Positions 51,960 through 61,133 are shown, counted from the stretch's first letter. The stretch: DNA of 64,000 nucleotides from RDYZ01 sp964518905 (GCA_964518905.1 CAZFJL010000012.1:1-64000); one strand, 5' to 3'. A program made the numbers and translations. Notes: generated from the letters alone by a model not told the origin.

Positions 51960-54623
51960 CTAGGTATCTTCTTTCACCGGGAAGCGGTTGACCGCGTAGG
52001 CCGCATCGCGAGCCAGTTGCTTCATTCGATCGCTCAGATGCGGTACGTGGGGAATTTGCGACAACACATCCAGCGTGCGGCGCAACACCCGCACAATATC
52101 GCCATCATCCAGACTCGTATTGCCGCAGAGATCCTCCCATTCAACCCCAAGCGCCCACTGCTCTACCAGCGAGACGAACTCGCGATCGAACCACACCGGC
52201 AGCGCCACATCGTAACGCCGCTGCACCTGAAACACCCGCCGCCGCAAATTTTTGACGTTATCCAAGGCGTTCAACACCTCCGGTGACACGTCAAACGCCG
52301 TCCAGGCATCGGGGCGCGTCACCTCCACCGTTACCCCGGCACAGGCCGCCGCAAACTGATGCATCTCCAGATCTTCAAACTCGTGGCTCATTAACGCTAA
52401 CCCGAGCCACAGCTCGTTATCGCCGCGCAGTGCCGCGATCGCCTCGCCCAACTCGGTCGGCTGCATCGACTCTTCGAGACAGCTAAATTCAAGCAAAATG
52501 TCGATTAAATCGAGGAAATCTTGCCAGTGTCGCCCGAGGTTGCGCCGCATAGCGTTGTTGCGATCGTCAAGCTGTTCTTCGAGCCGTTCGATGCGTCGCA
52601 GTTGTTTCAGCAGTGCGGTGGGGTTGCCCAACTCGTGCAATGGATGGTCGGCCAGGGCTTCTTCGACATCCTTCACCCGCTCTAGCCATTCCACCACCTC
52701 CGGCGGAAATTCCGGCGGCGGGAGTTTCGGGATGCGCTCGGCGATCGCGAAGGTGTCGCCCATCCCGGCGATCGGATGCTGCACTCGCAGGAGATCCGGC
52801 GGCCAACTGAGATCGTCCACCTCGGGCAAACGTGGCACATTACCGAATAAATGCACCACATCGGTGGGAGTTGCGGCGTACCAGGTGTTATTCGATCCGA
52901 GGCAGAGGAGCTGTAGCGGTCGATCGCCGCCGCCGATTTTGCCGACGAGTACCGCCGCGATCGGCTGGGGAACCGGCACATTTGGCCCTTTGACGCTGAC
53001 AATGCTACCGGCCACCGCAAACCGCAGCGCCAGCAGCAGCGAATCTTGAGCCATCTCGTGCGCCTGTTCGCGCAGGGTCTTGAGGATGCGCCGCTCTTCC
53101 TGCAGGCGTTCTTGGAGTTTGCGGTAGGACTCGATTAGCTCTAGATCGAGGTCAGAAAGCTGCGCTTCGGCCTGGGCGAGTTTCGCTTCGACGTTGGCGA
53201 TTTCGTCCTGTTGGGGCTTGAGGCTGAGGTTGGCGAGATACTGACCGAAGCTGCGTTCGACGAGATCCTTGGCTTGCTCGATCGAGTGAGTTTGCAGCAG
53301 ATTCAGCACCATGCCGTAGGTCGGCGTGAACTGGCTCACCAGCGGGTCAGCGCCGATCGTGGCTAAATGTGCCGCCTCTTTTGCCCCTTCAAACGGCGAT
53401 TCGAGCGCGACGACATAGCCGCGATCGTCCATGCCCCGACGACCGGCACGCCCCGCCATCTGCAAAAATTCCGACGCCGTTAACAGGCGATGACCGCTAT
53501 CGGTACGCTTGGACAAACCCGCAATCACCGTCGATCGGGCGGGCATATTGATCCCCGCCGCCAGCGTCTCCGTCGCGAACACCACCTTAATTAAACCCAA
53601 CTGAAACAGCGACTCTACCAGAGATTTCCAGGCGGGCAGGACTCCGGCATGGTGCGCCGCGATGCCGCGATAGAGCGGTTCGAGCTGGTTGGTGCGGATT
53701 GCGCCGGGGTTGTCCGCGACGAAGGCATCGACGATCGTGGCGACGCGATCGGTTTGCTCGGGACTCAGCAGGCTAAAGTCGCCCATTTCCGCCACGGCTT
53801 TATCGCAGCCGCGCCGACTGAAGATGAAGTAAATCGCCGGGAGCATGTCGCGCTCGGCGAGTTTGGAGACGACGAAGCTCACCGCTAGGGGACGCGGACG
53901 GGGCGGCTTTTTCGTCGTTTTGCTGTATTTGCCTTTGTGAAGCTTCTGCCCGCGAATGCTGGGATTAATTTGTGTGCCGCTTTTGTTGAGCAGCGGGAAC
54001 AGGCCGCGACCGCTGCAATAGTTAAATTCGAGCGGGACGGGGCGAAAATCGGAATAGATCAGCTCGGTGGGGCCGTGGACGGTGGCGATCCAGTCGGCGA
54101 GCTGGCCGCTGTTGGCGACGGTGGCGGAGAGACCCACGAGTTGCATCGCGGGGGGGGCGTAGACGATCGCCTCTTCCCAAACCGTCCCGCGCTGACGATC
54201 GTTCATGTAGTGACACTCATCGAGCACCACCGTTTCCACATCCTGCACCGATGTCCCGACCTCGCCGATCGGCGTGCCGTAGAGCATGTTGCGGAAAATT
54301 TCCGTGGTCATTACCAGGATCGGCGCTTCGCGATCGATCGCCACGTCGCCCGTCAGCAATCCCACCTTATCGTCACCAAACTTCTCGCGAAAGTCGCGCA
54401 ATTTCTGGTTACTCAGCGCCTTCAGCGGCGTGGTGTAAAACACCCGCTTGCCGCGTGACAGGGCGCGATAAATCGCATATTCGCCGATCAAAGTTTTGCC
54501 TGATCCCGTGGGGGCGCAAACGATCGCGGATTTATCTTGGTTCAGCGCCTCGATCGCTTGGATCTGGAAGTCGTCGAGGTCGAAGGGGAAAAGCTGGCGT
54601 AGGTCTAGTTCTGGCATGGTCAT
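51960..54623 (-). CDS. Ski2/Mtr4-like SF2 RNA helicase (DSHCT type)
   Basis: An 887-residue SF2 helicase. Motifs: Walker A CAPTGSGKT near 36-43, motif II VLDECHYMN, motif III LSATVAN, motif V/VI TLAAGINMPARS and AGRAGRRG. The C-terminal half is the DSHCT-type helical region (EFSCLEESMQPTELGEAIAALRGDNELWLGLAL, then a WALGVEWEDL-like end). Plant chloroplast homologues act in RNA metabolism, so an RNA role is inferred. No exosome gene is adjacent. The ATG at 54623 is used; a second ATG is two codons downstream. Confidence 0.9.
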   Translation of the reverse strand: MTMPELDLRQLFPFDLDDFQIQAIEALNQDKSAIVCAPTGSGKTLIGEYAIYRALSRGKRVFYTTPLKALSNQKLRDFREKFGDDKVGLLTGDVAIDREAPILVMTTEIFRNMLYGTPIGEVGTSVQDVETVVLDECHYMNDRQRGTVWEEAIVYAPPAMQLVGLSATVANSGQLADWIATVHGPTELIYSDFRPVPLEFNYCSGRGLFPLLNKSGTQINPSIRGQKLHKGKYSKTTKKPPRPRPLAVSFVVSKLAERDMLPAIYFIFSRRGCDKAVAEMGDFSLLSPEQTDRVATIVDAFVADNPGAIRTNQLEPLYRGIAAHHAGVLPAWKSLVESLFQLGLIKVVFATETLAAGINMPARSTVIAGLSKRTDSGHRLLTASEFLQMAGRAGRRGMDDRGYVVALESPFEGAKEAAHLATIGADPLVSQFTPTYGMVLNLLQTHSIEQAKDLVERSFGQYLANLSLKPQQDEIANVEAKLAQAEAQLSDLDLELIESYRKLQERLQEERRILKTLREQAHEMAQDSLLLALRFAVAGSIVSVKGPNVPVPQPIAAVLVGKIGGGDRPLQLLCLGSNNTWYAATPTDVVHLFGNVPRLPEVDDLSWPPDLLRVQHPIAGMGDTFAIAERIPKLPPPEFPPEVVEWLERVKDVEEALADHPLHELGNPTALLKQLRRIERLEEQLDDRNNAMRRNLGRHWQDFLDLIDILLEFSCLEESMQPTELGEAIAALRGDNELWLGLALMSHEFEDLEMHQFAAACAGVTVEVTRPDAWTAFDVSPEVLNALDNVKNLRRRVFQVQRRYDVALPVWFDREFVSLVEQWALGVEWEDLCGNTSLDDGDIVRVLRRTLDVLSQIPHVPHLSDRMKQLARDAAYAVNRFPVKEDT

Positions 54624-54765
54624 ATTTTAGGCGATCGTTCTCTCCCTGAAGGATCATCACACGATCGCTTTGGGTTGCGGTAATCCTGCCGCATTGGTGA
54701 ACCGTCAGGGTAATATGCGTGGCAGTACCTCTGTGCGTTAGCGACGCCGCCTTCGCCCTCTTCGG

Positions 54766-55830
54766 ATGCCACATTATTTTTTCCATCTACTTGCGTTTAG
54801 TTTGGCCTGCGCCGTCGTTTTGATTGCCACTCCCGTCGTCCGCGAGATTGGCCTCACGCGCGGCCTCGTCGATCAACCCGGCGCACGCAAAGTACACGCG
54901 CAGCCCATGGTACGACTCGGCGGCGTCTCGATTTTTATCGGTAGCACCCTGGCTCTGATCGCCGTCTGGAAGCTCGGCGGTTTCATCGATGCACAGGGAA
55001 ATATCCTCAACCCCCAAGCTGAATACGAAATCTGGGGCGTAACGATCGGCGGTTTGCTCTTCTTTTGCATTGGCCTTGCCGATGATTTGTTTAACCTCTC
55101 GGCGATCGTCCGTCTGTTGCTACAAACCAGCGTAGCGAGCCTGGTGTGGGCGATCGGTGGCGTCCAGGTTAACGTTCTCAGCGTGCCGTTTGGCGACATG
55201 CTCGAACTCAGCGAGCCGGTGAGCTGGATCGTGACGATTCTTTGGCTGGTGGGGATGACCAACGCGATCAACTGGATCGATGGACTCGACGGCCTTGCGG
55301 CGGGCGTTTCGGGGATCGCTGCGACGATTATGCTGTTCGTTTGTTTATTTGCCGATCGTCCCGCCGCTGCCCTGATTGCTGCTGCCCTCGCGGGTGGAAC
55401 CCTTGGTTTTTTGCGCTACAACTTCAACCCCGCCCAGATTTTCATGGGAGACGGGGGATCGTACTATCTCGGATTTACACTAGCCGCCGTCGGTATCATC
55501 GGCCTGATCAAAAGCAGCACCGTCACGGCGGTACTCCTGCCCTACGTCATCCTCGCCGTACCGATCGTCGATATGTCCGCCGTGATCATCGATCGGCTCC
55601 GCAGCGGCAACTCGCCCTTCATCGCCGATAAGCGTCACCTGCATCACCGCCTCCTCAGTGCCGGACTTTCCCATCGATCGACCGTCCTGTTTATCTACTG
55701 TCTGACGCTCTGGGTCGGCAGTTTGGCGCTCGCCTTCGCCGGAATTCCCAGCGGTCTTGCCTACGTGATCGGCACGACCTTACTGCTGATCTACACCGGT
55801 TTTCTCTGCTGGCGACGCCGGGAAAATTAG
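54766..55830 (+). CDS. WecA/MraY-family undecaprenyl-phosphate sugar-1-phosphate transferase
   Basis: It moves a sugar-1-phosphate (typically GlcNAc-1-P) from a UDP-sugar to undecaprenyl phosphate, starting O-antigen or other glycan assembly. A 354-residue protein with about ten helices. Family motifs: RKVHAQPMVRLGGV near 45, GLADDLFNLSAIVR (DD pair), NAINWIDGLDGLAAG, QIFMGDGGSYYLGF and KRHLHHRLLSAGLSHR. WecA or a relative is likely; MraY proper is less likely given the HLHHRL motif. The gene is followed by a dispersed repeat and a bidirectional terminator shared with hemE. Confidence 0.88.
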   Translation: MPHYFFHLLAFSLACAVVLIATPVVREIGLTRGLVDQPGARKVHAQPMVRLGGVSIFIGSTLALIAVWKLGGFIDAQGNILNPQAEYEIWGVTIGGLLFFCIGLADDLFNLSAIVRLLLQTSVASLVWAIGGVQVNVLSVPFGDMLELSEPVSWIVTILWLVGMTNAINWIDGLDGLAAGVSGIAATIMLFVCLFADRPAAALIAAALAGGTLGFLRYNFNPAQIFMGDGGSYYLGFTLAAVGIIGLIKSSTVTAVLLPYVILAVPIVDMSAVIIDRLRSGNSPFIADKRHLHHRLLSAGLSHRSTVLFIYCLTLWVGSLALAFAGIPSGLAYVIGTTLLLIYTGFLCWRRREN

Positions 55831-55834
55831 TTTT

Positions 55835-55908
55835 GTAGGTGGGCATTGCCCACCATCACGATCAGCCTGCGCATCAGTGTCCATGATGGTGGGCTGTGCC
55901 CACCCTAC
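55835..55908. repeat. Dispersed palindromic repeat, GTAGGGTGGGC family, two-armed copy
   Basis: The first arm starts GTAGGTGGGCATTGCCCACC at 55835 (shortened by two bases compared with other copies), and the inverted arm GGTGGGCTGTGCCCACCCTAC ends at 55908. It begins four bases after the WecA-type gene stop. Confidence 0.9.
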
Positions 55909-55931
55909 TGGCGCTGTATGAGAATCTGATC

Positions 55932-55978
55932 AAAAAAATCGTAGCGATGGGATTAAACCACACCGCTACGATTTTTTT
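55932..55978. terminator. Bidirectional rho-independent terminator between the transferase gene and hemE
   Basis: AAAAAAATCGTAGCG (55932-55946) is inverted at 55964-55978 (CGCTACGATTTTTTT), giving a stem with a U-tract on either strand. It sits between the convergent WecA-type and hemE genes and can stop both transcripts. Confidence 0.9.
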
Positions 55979-55998
55979 ATCACGATTGAATTGATAAC

Positions 55999-56058
55999 GA
56001 TCTAGAACCTCAAGATCCAGAACCTCAAGATCCAGAACCTCAAGATCCAGAACCTCAA
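55999..56058. repeat. 15-bp tandem repeat, four units
   Basis: Units starting GATCTAGAACCTCAA or GATCCAGAACCTCAA at 55999, 56014, 56029 and 56044; the last three are identical. It is non-coding, between the shared terminator and the hemE stop. Confidence 0.9.
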
Positions 56059-56113
56059 AACGAGGTAAACCGCCGTTCATCGCGCGATTTACACAACATG
56101 GGTTTAGACCGTA

Positions 56114-57172
56114 CTAAACCGCTGCCAATAGTTGATCCGCTTGCTTCGCCGTCTCGAAGAAGTAGGCCGCGTTTTCTTCCGGTGTCGTCGGCAAAATACC
56201 GTGACCCAGGTTGAGGATGTGACCGCGTGGGCCTGCTTTTTTGATCGTGTCGAGGATGCGATCGCGGATAAACGCTTTCGATCCGAACAGAACGCCGGGA
56301 TCGAGATTGCCCTGAACACCCATCTCAGGCCCCAGACGGCGACGGGCATCCGCCATGTCCACCGTCCAATCGACGCTGATCATGTCCGCGCCCGACTCAG
56401 CCATGCGTTCAAGGAGACCCGCACTACCCGTCACGAGCAAAATCAGCGGCGTTTCAGGATGCTTTGCCTTGATTTGCTCAAATACACGCTTTTGGTACGG
56501 CAGCGCAAACACTTCGTAATCCTGGGGGCTCAGTTGTCCCGCCCAGGAGTCGAACATCTGGATCACCTGAGCGCCGCACTCGATTTGGTGGCAAGCATAG
56601 GTCGCGATCATGTCGGCGATTTTGCCCAGCAGCGCGTGCAGCACTGTCGGATCAGAAAACGCCATATTTTTGATGATCGAATAGGTTTTCGATCCTTTGC
56701 CTTCCACGGCATAGGCCGCCAGCGTCCAGGGCGCACCGACGAAACCCAGTACAGCGGCTTCGTTTTTCACTTCTTCGCGCAGCGCCGTTAGGATCGGGCG
56801 AATGAACGGGGTAGACTCATCCGGCTCGATCGTATGGAGCGCTTCAACCTGCTCCAACGTGCGGATCGGATTGGCAATAATCGGCCCCTTGCCTTCAGCG
56901 ATATCCATCTCGATGCCGATACCGGGCAGCGGGGTGACGATATCGGAAAACAGGATCACACCGTCGGGCTTAAACGCACGCCAGGGCTGAAGCGACACTT
57001 CGATCGCCACTTCGGGAATCTCGGAACGTTCCCGGAAGCTCGGATATTTTTCGCGTAGATCGCGGTAAGCCTTCATGTAACGTCCAGCTTGCCGCATCAT
57101 CCACACGGGCGGGCGATCGAGTTTTTCGCCCCGTGCTGCTCTCAATAGGTAGGGAATGTTCGCGCCCGTCAT
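56114..57172 (-). CDS. hemE: Uroporphyrinogen III decarboxylase
   Basis: It removes four carboxyl groups from uroporphyrinogen III to make coproporphyrinogen III for heme and chlorophyll. Signatures: PVWMMRQAGRYMKAYRDLR near 23, GIGIEMDIAEGKGP, GFVGAPWTLAAYAVEGKGSK, MISVDWTVDMADARRRLG and GHGILPTTPEENAAYFFE. The 352-residue length is normal. The ATG at 57172 is used. The 3' end lies beside the 15-bp tandem repeat. Confidence 0.97.
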   Translation of the reverse strand: MTGANIPYLLRAARGEKLDRPPVWMMRQAGRYMKAYRDLREKYPSFRERSEIPEVAIEVSLQPWRAFKPDGVILFSDIVTPLPGIGIEMDIAEGKGPIIANPIRTLEQVEALHTIEPDESTPFIRPILTALREEVKNEAAVLGFVGAPWTLAAYAVEGKGSKTYSIIKNMAFSDPTVLHALLGKIADMIATYACHQIECGAQVIQMFDSWAGQLSPQDYEVFALPYQKRVFEQIKAKHPETPLILLVTGSAGLLERMAESGADMISVDWTVDMADARRRLGPEMGVQGNLDPGVLFGSKAFIRDRILDTIKKAGPRGHILNLGHGILPTTPEENAAYFFETAKQADQLLAAV

Positions 57173-57511
57173 TTACCGCGTTTCCTTAAACAAAAATTGA
57201 AAAAATTAGCCAAATAAGCTGACGGCAAGCTTATCACGCGCTTGGGCCGCACTTATGGCAGCGATACATACCGACACACTGCGCAATGTTTTGCATTTTG
57301 TTTGCATTTTGTTTTCATTTTGCGAGTCTTCCTCACGTCTCGAACCACGTCTCGAACCATGCTAAAAAGCCATAATTCAAATCGCAAAAAACGTATTATT
57401 AGCGGTTTCGGGACGTCAGCCGGTGACGACACCTACAGCCTCTTGTAGGCTTAAGGACGGCTGAAAATACCTCAGAATCAATACCTCTCTCGCTTGCCGA
57501 ATTTCCCCCTT
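57173..57511. other. Divergent intergenic region between hemE and uppP
   Basis: About 340 non-coding bases. It contains short imperfect direct repeats: GCATTTTG, GCATTTTG, TCATTTTG at about 57290-57324, and CACGTCTCGAACCA twice at about 57334-57360. A 68-residue frame at 57242-57448 is not credible as a gene. Promoters for both flanking genes should lie here. Confidence 0.5.
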
Positions 57512-58516
57512 ATGCGCCTCCTACCTTCGACCCGATCGCCCCGTTTCACGCCACGCGCAGCCCTCGATCGCTCCCCCCACCTCAAACCCATCACCGCGAT
57601 CGCTGTGGGCATCGCGGCGCTCCTGTGGACGATCGCCCTCGGAAGCTCCGCCCAGGCGAGCGATGGCGTCGCAACCTCCTGGACACCGGATATGTTCCAA
57701 GCCGCCGTTCTCGGCATGGTGCAGGGCTTGACCGAATTTATCCCGATCAGCAGCACGGCACACCTCAAGATTGTGCCGCAAGCCTTGGGCTGGGGCGATC
57801 CGGGGGTGGCCTTTAGCGCCACGATTCAGCTCGGCAGTATTGTGGCGGTGCTGTCTTATTTTTGGGCGGATTTGCGGCAGGTGTTGGGCGGGTCGGTGCG
57901 GGCGATTCAGACGCGGGATTGGGAATCGCTGGATTTTCGGATTGCGCTGGGGATCGCGATCGGGACGTTGCCGATCATCGTGGTCGGCCTGGTCGTGAAA
58001 GTGCTATTCGGCGAGTTTTACGACACCGTGGTGCGTACGTCTACGGTGGTGGCGATCGTCTCGATCGTCATGGGGTTATTGCTCGGTTTGGCGGAGGAGC
58101 TCTGCAAGCGCTCGCGTGGTTTTGAGGGGCTGGGAGTCAAGGACGGCATCCTGGTCGGACTGGCGGAAGCGCTGGCGGTGATTCCGGGGGTGTCTCGATC
58201 GGGTTCCACGATGACGGCGGGATTGTTCCTCGGGCTCGATCGCGCCACGGCGGCGCGGTTCTCGTTTTTGCTGGGCATTCCGGCGATCACGTTGGCCGGT
58301 CTGTTTGAGCTGAAGGATTTACTAGCAGGTGTGAGCGGCTCCGAACTGTGGGCATTGTTCGCGGGTTTAATTTCGGCGATCGTCTTTTCGTACATCGCGA
58401 TCGCCTGGTTAATTCGCTTTTTGCAAACCCAAAGCACCTGGGTGTTTGTTTGGTATCGCGTTGCGTTTGGTTCCGTGTTGCTGGTGGCGCTGAGTCAAGG
58501 TTGGATCACGAATTAA
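57512..58516 (+). CDS. uppP: Undecaprenyl-diphosphatase
   Basis: It dephosphorylates undecaprenyl pyrophosphate to recycle the lipid carrier for peptidoglycan and other glycans. A 334-residue, about eight-helix protein. Signatures: GMVQGLTEFIPISSTAHL near 70 (active-site E and the IPISSTAH loop) and PGVSRSGSTMTAGLFLGLDR near 225. The N-terminal 50 residues are an extra hydrophobic leader ending SAQAS. The ATG at 57512 is preferred to a TTG six codons upstream. Divergent from hemE. Confidence 0.93.
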   Translation: MRLLPSTRSPRFTPRAALDRSPHLKPITAIAVGIAALLWTIALGSSAQASDGVATSWTPDMFQAAVLGMVQGLTEFIPISSTAHLKIVPQALGWGDPGVAFSATIQLGSIVAVLSYFWADLRQVLGGSVRAIQTRDWESLDFRIALGIAIGTLPIIVVGLVVKVLFGEFYDTVVRTSTVVAIVSIVMGLLLGLAEELCKRSRGFEGLGVKDGILVGLAEALAVIPGVSRSGSTMTAGLFLGLDRATAARFSFLLGIPAITLAGLFELKDLLAGVSGSELWALFAGLISAIVFSYIAIAWLIRFLQTQSTWVFVWYRVAFGSVLLVALSQGWITN

Positions 58517-58632
58517 TCTTGCCAGGACTTACACAGAAGTCGGACTTTCTCAAAAAGCCTGACTTCTCGATGCCCATAACCCAACGCCCATAACTCAACG
58601 CCCACGAGAACACTGATTTTTTTGGACTACTT

Positions 58633-58968
58633 TTAAACCTTCGATCGCCACCAGGTTCGAGCCCAGCCCCAAGCTTGCCGCAGACGCGATCGAGATGTTG
58701 CCGTCTGGGTGTTGTTGATCTTGCTCGATCGCGGCGTCACCCGATGTAAATCCGCCACGCTACAGCCGCGCCAGCGTGCGAGTTCGCGTTGATGCTGCTG
58801 TGCCGTTGCGCGATACCAAGCGCAATATTTCTCGAAAGCTCGGCGTTGATCAACTTCGTAGGTAAACTCGCGGCGGAGCTGGTGGCGGGCGATGCGCTCA
58901 TCGACGATCGTCGGCGCTTGGGGAATGATGCGGTGAAAGCCTTCGGGGACGATCGACATGGGAATCAT
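58633..58968 (-). CDS. Small hypothetical protein
   Basis: A 111-residue basic protein, not recognised. Its N-terminal half is helical with aromatic and charged residues (RREFTYEVDQRRAFEKYCAWYRATAQQHQRELARW), and its C-terminal part is Ser/Thr/Arg-rich (TATSRSRLRQAWGWARTWWR). The composition is consistent with coding DNA of this genome. The start at 58968 is used; an ATG three codons on is also possible. No context gives a function. Confidence 0.55.
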   Translation of the reverse strand: MIPMSIVPEGFHRIIPQAPTIVDERIARHQLRREFTYEVDQRRAFEKYCAWYRATAQQHQRELARWRGCSVADLHRVTPRSSKINNTQTATSRSRLRQAWGWARTWWRSKV

Positions 58969-59059
58969 TGAGCCAAAACAGCAGGGATAATTGCGAGCAT
59001 TGCGAACACGATAGCAAGTTCAGCCCCACCCGGTTGGTCGTGTGCGGATTTAGAGATCA

Positions 59060-59090
59060 AAGTCCCTCTTCCGCTCTGGGAGAGGGATTT
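59060..59090. repeat. Short inverted repeat, AAGTCCCTCT type
   Basis: AAGTCCCTCT (59060-59069) is paired with AGAGGGATTT (59081-59090) around an eleven-base spacer (TCCGCTCTGGG). This AAATCCCTCTCCC...GGGACTT-type hairpin is a common scattered element in bacterial genomes. It sits in the 150-base gap between two minus-strand genes. Confidence 0.65.
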
Positions 59091-59118
59091 AGGGCGAGAG
59101 GTTCACTTCGTCGTCGCT

Positions 59119-60033
59119 CTAAATCCGCACACGACGGACGATAATCATCGCGTCCCCGATCGCCGCCGGACGCGCCACAAGCTGCCCCGCTGCGTCCACA
59201 ATGTCGATGTCATAAAAATCAAACTGTTGACCGCGATCGCGCAAATCCAGCGCCAATCGATCCTGCTCCGCCACCTCCAAGTCATACCAGCGATCCATCA
59301 GTTCCACATCGAGATGATTTCGCGCGAAGTCGATCCGTACGGTGGTGACGATCGCGTCCGCTGCATACTCTTCAGACACCATCTTGATCCGATCCTGGAG
59401 CGCCGCAATCAGGCGCTGTTCCGGCGTGAGTGGCAGCGGGGCGGGTTCGAGCCGGGACGCAGGCATCGGCGCGATGAGTTCATCGGGAATGTCCGGCAGT
59501 GGTTCGCTATCGGGGTCGCGATCGTCCAAGAGACGAGAATCTTGGGGCAATGTTGCGGGTTCAGCCTCGGTCTCGATATCCGTCGCATCGATCGCCGTTT
59601 CGCTCATGGATTCGTTCGCTAATTCTGAATCCAGCGCCGTATCTCGTTCTGTCGGGGCGATCGGCAGTTGAGCATCAAGATCAGGGTCTGGCGGCACTGA
59701 TTCGAGGGGCAAAGCTTCCGGCGAGGTGGTAGGCGTCTCGGGTTGCGTCGTGATGTCTGTCGTTATATCTGTCGCGATTTCCAGCGGAGCAGGCTGCGAA
59801 ATCGTCATCGGCGATCGCCCAACCCCGATCGCCACCGCCACACCCAGCGCAATCACAACCCCCCAGACCCCGAGACTCGGACGCGGATCGCCTGGGTTCG
59901 CCTCCAGGCGCGTCGCGATCGCGGTCAGCAGCGACCCGATCCCGCGCAGAATTCCAGCAGTCAGCGCCACGAACCAATTTTGTCGCGGCGGTGGAGTTTG
60001 AGGCGATCGCGATGATCGAGGAGAAGGAGGCAT
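59119..60033 (-). CDS. Membrane-anchored protein with acidic linker and small C-terminal domain
   Basis: A 304-residue protein, not recognised. Its N-terminal region is Pro/Ser/Arg-rich (1-20), followed by a helix at about 23-40, a transmembrane helix near 55-72 (LGVWGVVIALGVAVAIGVG), a long Pro/Glu/Thr/Asp-rich disordered linker (80-205), and a compact C-terminal domain (210-304) with RLIAALQDRIKMVSEEYA, IDFARNHLDVELMDRWYDL and IVDAAGQLVARPAA. The latter would lie on the far side of the membrane. Function unknown. Confidence 0.7.
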   Translation of the reverse strand: MPPSPRSSRSPQTPPPRQNWFVALTAGILRGIGSLLTAIATRLEANPGDPRPSLGVWGVVIALGVAVAIGVGRSPMTISQPAPLEIATDITTDITTQPETPTTSPEALPLESVPPDPDLDAQLPIAPTERDTALDSELANESMSETAIDATDIETEAEPATLPQDSRLLDDRDPDSEPLPDIPDELIAPMPASRLEPAPLPLTPEQRLIAALQDRIKMVSEEYAADAIVTTVRIDFARNHLDVELMDRWYDLEVAEQDRLALDLRDRGQQFDFYDIDIVDAAGQLVARPAAIGDAMIIVRRVRI

Positions 60034-60126
60034 AGCAGTAAAGATCAGTATGGCGATCGAGCAGACATCGAACGGCTACCGTTAATCAAACCATTCTCAA
60101 CGGCATTTTAGACTCTACATCCAATC

Positions 60127-61071
60127 TCAGATCAGGCGAAAGTCAGACTCATCGAACAGTTTAGAGTTGCTATTCGTCCAGGCGATCGCCCGCTTTCCAG
60201 AATGTTTCGCGTGGTAAAGCGCTCGATCAGCTGCGGCGTAAATTTCGTCGATCGTTTCTAAATCAGATCCAGGCGTAAACAAGTAGAAACCCATACTAAT
60301 ACCCAAAGTTTTCGCCTGTTCATGAGACTCCGCATACTCTTGGAGAACATCGCGTAATCGCTGGGTAATACTCAAGACTTGATCTTCATCACAGGATCTC
60401 ACAACGATCGCAAACTCATCTCCCCCGAGACGAGTCACTAATGTATTGTCCGATCGTATGTTTTTGCCCAACAGAAGTGAAATTTCGCATAAAACCTGAT
60501 CTCCGACTGGATGACCAAAAGTATCGTTAACCAACTTAAATCCATCAAGATCTGCCAAGATTAAGGCATGACTTTTTTGTTTGTCCGCGACAAAATCTAG
60601 GCTCTTCATTACAGAGCGACCAGGATTTATTAGATCTTTCATATATTTGATTAAAGCTCGTCGATTAGGCAAGCCAGTCAATACATCCGTCTGGAGTTTT
60701 TCTTCGGAAACTTCTAATCTTTTCTGAATACTAAAAAATCCTGGTATTTGTCGGTGCAAACTAAAAGCTGTATACGCACTAATCCCGGCTGTTACAAATT
60801 TGATTGAACCTTCTAGCCAATAATTAGTGTGCCAAATATTCCAGGCTGTTGTTATATGCCCGAGTCCGCAACTCAGAATAAAAGAGGCAAATAAAATAGA
60901 TAGCGATCGCGCCTCTTCATTCATTTGTCGGCGTGCGCTGAACATCATTGCCGGGATTGAAAAGTAGGATAATGCAATGATAATATCAGAGCTGAAATGA
61001 AGGTTTGTGAGTAAACGGTTCCATAGAAAACATGATCCGTGAGGCATCATTGCGAGGGTCATCAAGTTCAT
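60127..61071 (-). CDS. Diguanylate cyclase with an ethylene-receptor-like membrane domain
   Basis: A 314-residue protein. Residues 10-105 resemble the ethylene-binding domain of ETR1-type receptors: PHGSCFLW, SSDIIIALSYFSIP and FILSCGLGHI in three membrane helices. D29, Y36, I39, P40, I65, C68 and H72 correspond to ETR1 D25, Y32, I35, P36, I62, C65 and H69, the copper- and ethylene-binding positions. A helical linker (110-130) leads to a GGDEF domain (about 130-310) with GGDEF at 216-220. There is no canonical RxxD inhibitory site. Predicted product is cyclic di-GMP. The ATG at 61071 is used, but the exact start is uncertain. Confidence 0.82.
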   Translation of the reverse strand: MNLMTLAMMPHGSCFLWNRLLTNLHFSSDIIIALSYFSIPAMMFSARRQMNEEARSLSILFASFILSCGLGHITTAWNIWHTNYWLEGSIKFVTAGISAYTAFSLHRQIPGFFSIQKRLEVSEEKLQTDVLTGLPNRRALIKYMKDLINPGRSVMKSLDFVADKQKSHALILADLDGFKLVNDTFGHPVGDQVLCEISLLLGKNIRSDNTLVTRLGGDEFAIVVRSCDEDQVLSITQRLRDVLQEYAESHEQAKTLGISMGFYLFTPGSDLETIDEIYAAADRALYHAKHSGKRAIAWTNSNSKLFDESDFRLI

Positions 61072-61133
61072 AGGACACCGAATTAAACGATATGCGTTTG
61101 AGTTCCACTCTTGTGGTGGATGCTATCGTATTT

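Noticed and set aside
55999..56058. CRISPR array
   Set aside because: The repeats are perfectly tandem with no spacers and only four units. Other arrays in the window are likewise spacer-free.
57242..57448. Possible 68-residue gene between hemE and uppP
   Set aside because: It reads through short direct repeats and has a Phe/Ser/Arg-rich sequence with no family resemblance.
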